Shown here piece by piece: positions 28,750-37,366 of a DNA stretch of 64,000 nucleotides. The notes below the pieces were generated by a model. The model was not told where the DNA came from. It ran no database searches and worked only from the letters and a program-made list of their open reading frames with translations. Every line of letters begins with the position of its first letter. Positions within the stretch are counted from its first letter, which is position 1. Source of the DNA: Phytopythium helicoides. Lineage: Eukaryota; Oomycota; Peronosporomycetes; Pythiales; Pythiaceae. Location: the NCBI GenBank assembly GCA_024867545.1, contig JANFNE010000039.1, forward strand, positions 496,001 through 560,000. Direction: 5' to 3'. The translations under genes and the position numbers were made by a program.

Positions 28750-28821
28750 ACCACGACTACGTCGGCACCTGCTTCCACCACGGCCGCGCCGTCGTCGGGC
28801 TGCAAGGCTCGCCGCTACTAG
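28210..28821 (+). CDS. Secreted temptin-domain mucin-like protein, copy 7
   Basis: 203 residues, one exon. Identical in protein to copy 6 through about residue 180, then a different end: TTTTTSAPASTTAAPSSGCK followed by ARRY, which resembles the end of copy 5. Signal peptide, temptin domain with four Cys and a Ser/Thr tail are as in copy 6. Its 3' end converges with the LYR-motif gene, 120 bp away. Confidence 0.85.
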   Translation: MKSYVAVAATVAAFALALESASAMQAYLDYIPNGSLFSQELGHPDNDSSQYTDFATDFLAANLEWTTDFCQATFPSSSMTNGEAFGDPCCTWAEGGTPDFTVTPFTTTPTEATTCATSSSTTSSTTSSTASSTASSSTGSASTSTTSTAASTTSSSTGSSTAASTASSSTTDESTTDESTTTTTSAPASTTAAPSSGCKARRY

Positions 28822-28940
28822 ATGTGTATCTCTTCCGCGCGGCAGTCGGTCGAGCCGTGCGTAAGTCAGCTTGTGCGTGTGTGCGTATCGTGTCGAATAC
28901 AATACAGAGCCAACTCTAGTGCAATCTCGTTCTCATGTGG

Positions 28941-29355
28941 TTACTCGCGGTGGTAGTCTGGGCTCGAGAACGTCGCCGCCAGGTGCGCCGCCTGCACCTG
29001 CACCGTCTCGAGCTGCGTCTCCGCGAGCCTCAGCAGGAACCTGCCACCGCAACCAGCAGCTCCACCGTCAGCATCCACGCGCACCCGCAGCCCTCAGTAG
29101 CCACCACAATAGCCGCAAAGCACGCACTCGATGCGCTCGGGTCGCGTCTCACCGCGCGCCTGGTCGTACTCGAAGCGCAGCCGGCGCCGGATGTAGAGCG
29201 TGCGGTCGCGCGACGGCATCTGCCCCGCCGCCTGCGGCCCAGCGCGCCACTCAGCCACACACACTCTCGCATCTCAAGAGCAGACGGCGCCCACGCACCC
29301 GGAAGATCTCGCGGTACAGCCGCAGCGCCTCGGCGCGCAGCCTCGCGGTCGTCAT
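28941..29355 (-). CDS. Small LYR-motif protein
   Basis: Three exons on the minus strand, 29355-29299, 29231-29128 and 29040-28941, with introns of 67 and 87 bp; product 86 residues. The N-terminus reads LRAEALRLYREIFR, the LYR tripeptide with its following Phe/Arg, then MPSRDRTLYIRRRLRFEYDQ and FLLRLAETQLETVQVQ. LYR (Complex1_LYR) proteins are 80-120 residue mitochondrial adaptors that bind acyl-ACP and assist Fe-S delivery or respiratory complex assembly. The splice junctions restore this family pattern exactly (phase 2 at RIE-FLL). Which LYRM member it matches is not clear. It is divergent from the YCII gene, also probably mitochondrial. Confidence 0.8.
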
Positions 29356-29476
29356 GAGGGTGCGCTCGAGTCGACGGCTGTGGTTCGAGGTTTCCCCTAC
29401 GTGGGCCACTCCACGCATCCGTATGAGCTGTAGTATGGTATAGTACATCCAAATTCATTAATAGTCTTGTGTTTCG

Positions 29477-29490
29477 TATAGTATACTATA
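29477..29490. promoter_or_regulatory. Palindrome in the LYR/YCII divergent promoter
   Basis: TATAGTATACTATA is a perfect 14-bp palindrome in the 257 bp between the divergent starts (29355 and 29613), beside related GTATGGTATAGTAC sequence. A TATA-like role is possible but unproven. Confidence 0.3.
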
Positions 29491-29612
29491 TCCAGGTCTA
29501 AACATGAGTATGGCGCTGGGTATGGCATACAGTTTGCAAGGCGAAATACTTCAACGAGGCTGCGTGTCTGGCCCCCAACGTGAGCAAGCAGTCGCGGATC
29601 TCCCCCTGCTCC

Positions 29613-29981
29613 ATGCTCGCCGCGCTCGGCCGCACCGCAGTCGCCGCCTCGCGCTCGCCCCGCCTGTCGCCGCTCGCCGCCGCCATGTCCTCAGCCGCGG
29701 GCGACAAGAAGTTCTTCCTGCTGCGCTACGAGTACGTGCCGGACATCCTGGAGCGCCGCGGGCCGTTCCGCGCCGAGCACCTGGCGCGCGCCACGGCCGC
29801 CAAGGAGGCCGGCAGCGTCGTCATGGGCGGCGCGCTCGTGGACCCGCCAGACAGCGCGCTCTTCATCTTCAAGACCGCGGACAAGCAGGAGATCGAGGAG
29901 TTCGTGCAGGCCGACCCGTACGTCAAGAACGGGCTCGTGCCATCCTACTCGATTCGCGAGTGGATGGTCGTCATCCAGTAG
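29613..29981 (+). CDS. YCII-domain protein, probably mitochondrial
   Basis: 122 residues, one exon from the ATG at 29613. Residues 1-~28 are Ala/Arg/Ser/Leu-rich without acidic residues, a likely mitochondrial presequence. The rest is a YCII (dimeric alpha-beta barrel) domain: KKFFLLRYEYVPDILERRGP, HLARATAAKEAGSVVMGGAL, SALFIFKT and IEEFVQADPYVKNGLVPSYS. YCII proteins include muconolactone isomerase-like enzymes, with a conserved His (here in AEHLARA) and Asp. The substrate is unknown. Confidence 0.85.
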   Translation: MLAALGRTAVAASRSPRLSPLAAAMSSAAGDKKFFLLRYEYVPDILERRGPFRAEHLARATAAKEAGSVVMGGALVDPPDSALFIFKTADKQEIEEFVQADPYVKNGLVPSYSIREWMVVIQ

Positions 29982-30177
29982 CGGCACACGCGAATACATG
30001 AGAGTCAGGGAAGCCAGTGACCAACACACGCACACGCAGGGCTCAATCAATACACGTTCATGTGTCAAAACCGCACGTCACCACCCGCGTCTCGCTGGCC
30101 ATTCAGCAAAATCTATGCCCTCCGTCACATGCTGGGGAGCAGCAGCCTCGCACACCCTGTGTGAGGGAGGGCGCGCG

Positions 30178-31859
30178 CTAAGGATTGTAGAACGGCTCGT
30201 TGTTCACGAAGCGCCGGATCATGTCGAGCGCCGCGGCGGGCTGGTCCATCGGCACGAGGTGCCCCGCGTTCGTCACCACGACGTAGCTCATGTTGCTCGC
30301 CGACTTGACGAGTCCGGCCACCTGCCCATCCACGGACCACGGACGACGCGGTGCGGCGCGGTACAGCGGCGTGCCCGTCCACGCGAGGCGGTCGATAATG
30401 CGGCCCACGCCGAGGTTGTTGCACACAGATCCGTCCATGTTGCCCGCGTAGAAGAGAAACTTGTAGCTGTCGAGCAGATCGCGGAACACGTCGATAGACA
30501 CGTCGAGCATCTCGTCGTCCAGCAGGTGGCGCACCAATGGCGGCGCAGCTGGAGACGTGCCGTACGCCGAGCCGTCCACGGAGCGCCACAGCGTGCCAGG
30601 CGGGACGTTGAGTGCCGCACGCACCGCGTCGCTGTTGAAGTAGCTCGATAGGCGCGCCGACATGTCGTCGAAGACGTTCCCTGTTTTGCGGATGTCGTAC
30701 ACGAACGGATTACCTGCGTTGGTATAGATCTAGATGCACGTTGAGCGCACAACACGGTCAGAATAAACAGGCGAGTCCAAGCTGGACAAGTGCATGATAA
30801 CAACCACACAAGTACCTGGTCGAGCACGCGCTGGCAGACCTGGAACGCATCAACATGGCGTCCCTGGCGATGGTACTCCTCGCACAGACTAATGTCTGCG
30901 TTTGCCTGCTCGTACTGCTGCGAGTCAACGAGTCCGAGCGCGAGCGCGTAGTCGGGTACAGACCGCGTCTGCAGGACGGGCCACATCTGGCCATTCCCGA
31001 TGGCGATGCCCTTCAGGTTGATGACCACGTCGTCGGACGACTGCTTGTCGCCCGAGACAAGTGCGAGCTCGGCGTTGCGCTCGTGGATGTAGTGCGAGAT
31101 AGATGGCACGTACTTGCCAGCGTACGACTCGCCGCAAATGAACATGGGGTTGCTCGTGTACTCGGGGTGGAGCTCCAAGAAGCCTTGGATGGCTCGGTAG
31201 AGCTGTTGGGCCATGTCGTCCTGGTTGGTCACGTAGCCGTTATCATCCCGCACGGTCGAGTACCCCGTCCCCACCGGCTGGTCGAAGAAGAGCAGGTGGC
31301 CGACCGAAGACCATGAGTACGGATTCGGGATCAGGTGTCCGTCTTTGGTGAGCCGGTAGGGCCCCAGTTCGGCGAGCAGCCCCGTCATGGAAGACGCGCC
31401 TGGCCCTCCGTTGAGCCACACGATAAGTGGCGTCATGTTGTTGTTCTTGGACGCGTCGCTGATCTCGAAGAACCAGTAGAACAGTCGCCCGACCGCCTGC
31501 GGGTTGACGGTCACGAGTCCCGCGTACTGTCGAGGCAGATCACACACACACACACGCAGTCCATCAGCCCCACGACCAGTTTGCCCTCGCCCCTCCCTAG
31601 CCCCAACCTGTTTCTCCAGCGGCGCACCAAAACCCGGCACAAAGGTGACGTGGTCCTTCCGAGCCGCCTCGTCCGTTATGGCTGCAGTCTCGCCCGCCTG
31701 GAAGCTGACGGTCGAGGCCGGCGCGGCCGCGCTGCCGATGTAAATGGCCATGGCCACCAGCAGCGCGAGCAGCGTGAGCACGCGCAGGCGCTGCGGCGTC
31801 ACGCTGTGGGCCCAGCGGCTCGCGCCGCGCGCACCAGTGAGCGGCGTGTTCTCGTCCAT
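30178..31859 (-). CDS. Membrane-anchored serine carboxypeptidase (S10)
   Basis: Three exons, 31859-31608, 31526-30816 and 30729-30178, with introns of 81 and 86 bp; product 504 residues. Residues ~27-47 ([20 protein letters not shown]) form a signal anchor, so the enzyme faces the lumen or exterior. S10 hallmarks: [20 protein letters not shown], the nucleophile in [11 protein letters not shown] (Ser218), Asp420 in [12 protein letters not shown] and His478 in [12 protein letters not shown]. The third-exon acceptor is placed so that [18 protein letters not shown] stays in frame. Family members remove C-terminal residues in vacuoles or outside the cell. Confidence 0.92.
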
Positions 31860-32165
31860 GGGCTCGCGACTGGCGGCGCCCTCGAAGCCCCTGGCCGCCT
31901 GCTGCCTGCCCGCCCGCCTGTCGTCGAGGTCGCTGTCGGAAGCGAGGGCTTCTGCTTGGGATCTTTCTCGCGAGGATAGACGGGCAGCGCATACTGAAGC
32001 AAAGGCTCCCGGCTAGGTACGACACATGCGTTTGCAGAGGTGGAAAGGGTGACGTTGAGCGCGTCACGAGATCAGATTCCTGGCGTCAGTACGCCTTCGA
32101 TTTAGTCTGTTTGAAAGGATCTCTAGTACAGAATATGGGATGGTGTGCGCCACACATGCGCTGAC
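31860..32165. other. Intergenic region, no gene seen
   Basis: 306 bp between the carboxypeptidase start and the RRP43 stop, co-oriented genes. Confidence 0.5.
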
Positions 32166-33241
32166 TCAGGCCGCGAGCAGCCGAGCCGCCACGAGCGCTT
32201 CCAGCTCACGGCTGCGCGCCTTGGCGACCTGCATGCACTCGTGGAGCTGCGAGGGCTCGAGCGTGGCGCCTCCGGGCTTGTGCACACCGCACAGCCGGCC
32301 GTCGCTAGTGTACGTGACGGTGAACGTGGACGCGGCCTGGGTCTCTTCGTCGCTCGTCGGGTCGATCAGCACCGAGCCGTGGACGACCGCGAACGACGTG
32401 CCGAACGCGCTGTGCTGCAGCCGGAGCGGCGCGGACTCGCCATCTGCAGTATGTGGATACCATGAGAGTTAGTGGTTGCTTGTGAGTGCGACCACCAGCG
32501 GCAGTCGTACCCGGCACGATGGACACGACGTGGTCAGTGTCGTTGATGCTCACGGCCGGCAGACGCAGGCTCTTGAGCGCGGCGATGGCCGCGATCAGCG
32601 CCGCGTCCGCGACGTTGCCGTCGTGGTCCACGCAGTACACGTCGAGCAAGAGCTTCCACGCCGACTTGCCCTTCTCGATCGACAGGTCGGCCATCTCGAC
32701 GACGCGGGAGCTGCAATCCACCAATAGCGTCATCAGCACCGCGGCTGTGATCAGACAGCGCTCAACGACGGCCGTTCATACCCGACAATGACGCGGTTGA
32801 GCTGGCTGCTGATGCTCTGTGCCTCCTCGGACGGCCGTCCGACCGCAAAGCGCGTCGAGCACAGTGGCGACAGGTGTACCTGGATGGCTGCATACCTTGG
32901 TCAGCGCTCCGACCGACCCGCGCCACACTCGACCTCTTCAAGTCAGCAAACGCACCGACTTCACCCTGGTCAGGCGTAGCTACGGCCGGCGTGCCCACTG
33001 CCAGCTTGACGGCCGCCACCACCGACGTGCTGCCCATCTTGACGAGGCTCGAGCTCGCCGCAGTCTGCACCACGCCCAGCTGCAGCTCCACAGCGCGCGC
33101 CGCCGCCGGCGCCCGAGAGTCCGCGCGCACGCCTCGCGCCAGACACTCATGCACGTACTCGCTTGGGAACAGCTTGCGGTACATGTCGGCCGTGAAGGCG
33201 ATCGCCACGGCCGCCTCGCCGCCCGTCATGGTAGCAGCCAT
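32166..33241 (-). CDS. RRP43: Exosome core subunit RRP43 (EXOSC8)
   Basis: Four exons, 33241-32956, 32887-32782, 32710-32511 and 32443-32166, with introns of 68, 71 and 67 bp; product 289 residues (human EXOSC8 276). It is a RNase PH-like ring subunit. Landmarks: GVRADSRAPAAARAVELQLG, SSLVKMGSTSVVAAVKLAVG, VHLSPLCSTRFAVGRPSEEA, LLLDVYCVDHDGNVADAALI, GSVLIDPTSDEE and LCGVHKPGGATL. The junction phases give a gap-free alignment with EXOSC8 from the RPDGR-equivalent to the C-terminus. RRP43 is a structural, catalytically inactive part of the six-subunit ring that channels RNA to RRP44. Divergent from the kinase gene. Confidence 0.92.
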
Positions 33242-33326
33242 CGCTTTATCGGCGTTCAATGCCAGCCAAAGCCTAACAGCCACCACCTAACGTGGGCCAC
33301 ACCATGTTTGCGTTCCCATCATGACT

Positions 33327-33435
33327 ACTTGGTAGTTCATTTTATTTATGTGTTTTTCGCCTCTGATTGGCTTGTTACACGTGCAATAAGTATCGGATAG
33401 TCGGATAAATACATAAATAAAATGAATTACCGAGT
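33327..33435. repeat. MITE-like inverted repeat in the RRP43/kinase promoter
   Basis: GGTAGTTCATTTTATTTATG at 33331-33350 and its reverse complement at 33412-33431 match except for one base, and similarity extends a few bases each side. The inner spacing is about 59 bp. It is AT-rich in a GC-rich setting and sits in the 318-bp divergent promoter. No target duplication is clear. CCAAT boxes lie beside it (near 33364 inverted, 33451 and 33479). Confidence 0.55.
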
Positions 33436-33501
33436 AAATAAATAGCCAATCACCATAGGCGATGCAGAGTAGTTTCAGCCAATCGAACGACCAGGACGCG
33501 G

Positions 33502-33515
33502 TTTTGGCGGGAAAA
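33502..33515. promoter_or_regulatory. E2F-like site before the kinase gene
   Basis: TTTTGGCGGGAAAA contains the E2F/DP consensus TTTSSCGS on both strands. It lies 45 bp before the kinase ATG. A similar site precedes TOP2. Confidence 0.5.
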
Positions 33516-33559
33516 CGTCCAAATTCGATCACTTTGGGACTCGCGCGCTTGCTGACGCC

Positions 33560-36121
33560 ATGGAGGAGCCGGCGGCCCCGCGCGCGCCGTTCCGCCGCCG
33601 CACGCGCGCCGTGGCGCGGCTGGAGCTGGACGAGATCAGCCGCAAGCGCCAGCGCATCGCGGCGGCAGAGGCCGAGCGCGCACAGCGGCCGCGCGGCGAC
33701 CGTGAGGGCCACGCGGCAGCTGCAGCGCGTCCGCAGTCGGCCAGGGCCCCGCGGAGGCGCGCGCCCGTGCCCAGCGACTTCTCGTGGGCGTCGCAGTCGC
33801 CGCCGCCGGCGATGCGGCGCGCGACTAGCACGCCCGTCAAGATCGGCGCCGCGTTCGGAGACAACCTGCCGGTCGAGACGACGCCCGTCAAGGCGCCCAA
33901 GACCCCCACGCGCATGACGCGCATCGAGCCGACGCCGGAGAAGAATGCCGTGCCCTCTCCGCAGGATGGAGATGAAGGCGCGGCAGTAGGAGCGGATGCA
34001 GCCAAGATGGCGGTCGCGGCGGTCGCCAGGGGCATCGCGCAGAGCGGGTCGTCCTCGGCCGCCCGCAAGCGAATGATCTCCTTCTCGCCTGAGCGCTCGC
34101 CGCGGCCAGAGAACCGCGCACTCGCGCTGCGCAAGCTGGAGAAGAACCTAAAGGCCAACGAGAAGCTGCAGATGCGACTCGAGGGCACGCCAGTCAAGAC
34201 GCCGATCCGAAGAGCGACCACTTCGACAGCGTTCACGAGTCCGTCCCCGGTGTCAGTGAACCTACGGAGGTCCTTCACGATGGCGTCTCCCATGACTGCT
34301 GCTTCGCAGGCGTCGAGCCGGAGAAGCCCCGCAAAGAGCCCCGGCACCGCTGCGTCCTCCTCCATTCCAGTAAGCCAGACGATTGAGCTAACCTATGAGC
34401 CACTCTCGCAACAAACCGAGCCAGATCAAGACCAAGAGAATGTCGCGCCTCTAAAGAAGTCCGAAGACGCTGAGAAGGAAGAGGAACACATGGTTGACGA
34501 TGGCGAAGCATTTGGTGGCGTCCCGCACAGTCAAACAGACGAAGGCAGCGCGCTCCCTCCTTCCGAAGTGGCTCTTTCACAAGAATCATTGGAGCAGGGT
34601 ACAATCACAAGCGGACCGAGTCGCATGGAACACGATGATGAGGAAGTGAGTGCTAAGAACAGTGTTGTGGACGAGAATGCAACGCCTGAGTCTCAAGCCA
34701 GCCAGAGCGAGCCTACCACGGAAGCTGTCGACAGAAGCACAACAGGCAATTCAGCTTGGGCAGAGAATGCTGACGTGTTCACCAGTACCTCTGTGATTGA
34801 AGATGTAGGTCTTTTCAACTGCGAGACCGATGTCGAGTACACTGGCGGCGTCTATGGCGAAGGAACAGACGGAAAAGTGTGCGCTGCTGTTATTGCCGGT
34901 CAGAAAGTTGCACTCAAGCGTGCCAAGCCGCACGAGGGATTTCCTGAAGAGGAGGCCAAGCGCCGCAGCGCCGTGGAGCTGCACTACCTTCGCAAGGTAC
35001 GCCACATGAAGGGCTTCCTGCAATGTCTTGGGTTATGCGACGGTATCGAGCACACGTGCATCGCACTTGAGGTCATGGACTGCAAGCTCAGCGACTACCT
35101 GCGAAACTACGGCATCCAGTCCACTGTCAATGATAAGTCGGCCATGTCTGCCGCTTCGGTGACGGCAATGGGCGCTGCCAATCCAGCTGTTAGTAGCAGC
35201 AAGAAGCGCCGAAGGTTTACGCTACCAGTTGAAGATGCTCGGGCCATGTTGCGCCAGATTTGTTTGCCGATGATCACTCTCCACGACCATGTGAACGTGG
35301 CGCATGGCGACTTGGCATGCCGAAACATTCTGCTTCGAACACCGCCTAAGGGATACGAGAAGAGCTTCGCCCCCGAGGTGAAGCTGTCGGACTTTGGTCG
35401 CATCAAGCTTCCGTCAAGCGAGCCGCGGATTCTTGAAAAGGATTTCAGCTTTTACAAGAACTGCGATATCGGCTCCTTCGGCCGCGAGATCTTGTATCGA
35501 CTGCTCGTCGGCGAGATCGTGCCTCCGAACTGCCTCGAGACTCGCAGCCTGCACAAGCACCTGACAGATGTGGTCGTGACGGGCATTCCAGACGCAGCTA
35601 AACAGCGACTCGGCCCATTCTACCGGCTTTTCATGCGCTGCACGGGCTGGGGTGTGCGTCCGAGCTTCCGTGAAATTTATGAACACCTGGACGACCTCGA
35701 GTACTTTGAGATGTCGGACAACGGGCTGTTCCCACTCAAGCCTAGCGGAAGCACCCTCGCTCCAGCCTCGGCTTCGTCTGAGGCTCCATCTGCCCCGGTT
35801 TTCACATCACCAATCCCGCTCCATCGAATGCCGTCAAGTGGATCCAAGCTGCACAAGAATGTGCTAGAAACAACACCGCATGGTGTTCGTGGTGGTGCTG
35901 GCAAGCCTGTCAACTGGCTCAAGACACGGTCCGTGCGGCCGTCGGCACCAGCGGCACAGACGCTGACGCCGAGCGGTGGCCGCCAGCAGCAGCAGCTGCT
36001 ACTGCAGAAGAAGAAGAAGACGCCGCCGTCGGCCACGGGTCCGTCTCGCCGCGCGCTGCAGATCGTGAACCAAATCCGCTCGAACGGTGGCGACAAGAAG
36101 AGCCGCAAGTCCATCGGTTGA
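33560..36121 (+). CDS. Protein kinase with TP/SP-rich N-terminus and HGD catalytic loop
   Basis: Single exon, 853 residues. The first ~410 residues are disordered, basic then acidic, with many S/T-P sites (TPVK, TPTR, TPEK, SPER), typical CDK substrates. The kinase domain covers about 425-715: glycine loop GGVYGEGTDGKV, VALK with Lys453, catalytic loop HGDLACRNILL (582-584 replace HRD), SDFGR (Asp611), then a C-lobe with a WGVRPSF..I block. The catalytic Asp and Asn are present; only the HRD Arg is replaced by Gly, so it may be active without activation-loop phosphorylation. The basic C-terminal tail has Gln and Lys runs. I cannot assign it to a named kinase family. The E2F-like site upstream suggests cell-cycle expression. 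Confidence 0.8.
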   Translation: MEEPAAPRAPFRRRTRAVARLELDEISRKRQRIAAAEAERAQRPRGDREGHAAAAARPQSARAPRRRAPVPSDFSWASQSPPPAMRRATSTPVKIGAAFGDNLPVETTPVKAPKTPTRMTRIEPTPEKNAVPSPQDGDEGAAVGADAAKMAVAAVARGIAQSGSSSAARKRMISFSPERSPRPENRALALRKLEKNLKANEKLQMRLEGTPVKTPIRRATTSTAFTSPSPVSVNLRRSFTMASPMTAASQASSRRSPAKSPGTAASSSIPVSQTIELTYEPLSQQTEPDQDQENVAPLKKSEDAEKEEEHMVDDGEAFGGVPHSQTDEGSALPPSEVALSQESLEQGTITSGPSRMEHDDEEVSAKNSVVDENATPESQASQSEPTTEAVDRSTTGNSAWAENADVFTSTSVIEDVGLFNCETDVEYTGGVYGEGTDGKVCAAVIAGQKVALKRAKPHEGFPEEEAKRRSAVELHYLRKVRHMKGFLQCLGLCDGIEHTCIALEVMDCKLSDYLRNYGIQSTVNDKSAMSAASVTAMGAANPAVSSSKKRRRFTLPVEDARAMLRQICLPMITLHDHVNVAHGDLACRNILLRTPPKGYEKSFAPEVKLSDFGRIKLPSSEPRILEKDFSFYKNCDIGSFGREILYRLLVGEIVPPNCLETRSLHKHLTDVVVTGIPDAAKQRLGPFYRLFMRCTGWGVRPSFREIYEHLDDLEYFEMSDNGLFPLKPSGSTLAPASASSEAPSAPVFTSPIPLHRMPSSGSKLHKNVLETTPHGVRGGAGKPVNWLKTRSVRPSAPAAQTLTPSGGRQQQQLLLQKKKKTPPSATGPSRRALQIVNQIRSNGGDKKSRKSIG

Positions 36122-36214
36122 GTGTAAGCTAAGCTCCCTCGAAGTATCTAAAGGATGAAAGTCAACACAATATAGTATTTGTCACGCAAGGCTAGTGGTA
36201 CAGCGGTCGGCGCC

Positions 36215-37011
36215 TCACTCGTTGACGAGCAGCTTGGTCTGCAGCGAGTCCTCGAAGCTGTGGCGAAAGCGTGCGTAGGCCGGCGGCAGGATGCTGACGT
36301 CGCGCTTGAGGAAGCTGTCCTGCACCCAGAACTGCACGATGTTGAGGAAGGTGGGGCACACGACCATGACGAGCAGCAGCTCAGCCAGCGGATAGCCCTG
36401 CAGCGGCGCAAACAGCAGCCCGCCGAAGGTGCCGAGTGGTGTTGCGCCGGCTACGAGCACCGAGAGCACGATGGCCTTGGACACGACGATGATGGCCAGC
36501 CATGCGACGAGCTGCAGCGCCCATGTACTGCATCACCGATCGTCATCAGCATTCCATGAAGCGACCACCAAGGCAGCACGCTCACGCACCGGTAGGAAGG
36601 CGGGTTGCCGTACTCGCCGCTCTGCTGGATGCTGCTCCAGTTGAGCGCAAAGGCGAGCTCCTGCTGGAGGCGCAGGAAGGCGAGGCTGACGGCCATGCCA
36701 AGCGTGCAGTCGCTCATAAAGTTGAGGAAGTACCAGACGCACTCGTCCGTCACGGGCGGCAGCTGCAGCGCCGCACCAAGGTTCAGCACGTGCGCCAGCC
36801 CCGCGCCGAGCGCCTGCTTGCTCACGTCCAGCAGCCACACGCGCAGCGTACGCCGCGGTCGCTCCACGTGCCGCTTGTACCAGAGCGTGCCCATGGCCAG
36901 CGCTCCCAGCAGCGCCTGCACCGCGTACGTCTCGGCGCCCGAGAAGAGCGCGCACTCGTCGGTCGGCGGCGCCAGCGGCAGCTCCGCCAGCGGCCCACGC
37001 AGCACGGCCAT
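36215..37011 (-). CDS. STIMATE/TMEM110-family membrane protein
   Basis: Two exons, 37011-36590 and 36527-36215, with a 62-bp intron; product 244 residues. About five hydrophobic segments. The conserved block RPRRTLRVWLLDVSKQALGA followed by HVLNL and DECVWYFLNFMSDCTLGMAV matches the STIMATE (TMEM110) family and yeast YPL162C, which have KRPWRVWLFDTSKQ..GA and CVWYFVNF..DTTLG. Animal STIMATE is an ER protein that promotes STIM1-ORAI coupling; the yeast relative is vacuolar. STIM/ORAI dependence in oomycetes is not implied. It converges with the kinase gene. Confidence 0.82.
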
Positions 37012-37366
37012 CTCGTTGGCCGTCTGGGCGCTCGGGCTGTCAGCAAGATCTGGCTATGCTGGGAGCTCCATAAAGCGACGCGACCTTTCAAGGTGAAAGA
37101 TACAAGTCGACTTGTCACCATTGCAATCTCTGGATATGGCTACACTTGTGTTCAAAAGCCTGCATTTGTGAAAAGAGAGCTACCCCACACATGAACACCA
37201 AGATCTATATGTAAACAAGCTGCATCGTGCTTTACTCTTGCTTACCACCGCTCGTGGCGGTATCCGCAGCTGCGTCCGAGCCCTCGCGTCGTGACGAGCG
37301 AGGGCTGCTCCCGCAGGTGCGAATCGGGTCAAAATACTATATCAAAGGTAGGGGCTAGCGATGCAT
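37012..37366. other. Intergenic region, no gene seen
   Basis: 355 bp between the STIMATE start and the GH5 stop. AT-richer, no coding signal. Confidence 0.5.

Noticed and set aside
17888..28821. Calling the cluster elicitins
   Set aside because: The domain lacks the 98-residue, six-Cys elicitin pattern; GHPDND, TNG and GDPCCTW fit temptin instead.
30703..30716. Acceptor at ACGCAG for the last carboxypeptidase exon
   Set aside because: It breaks the phase; the acceptor at ATCTAG (30730) keeps IYTNAGNPF in frame.
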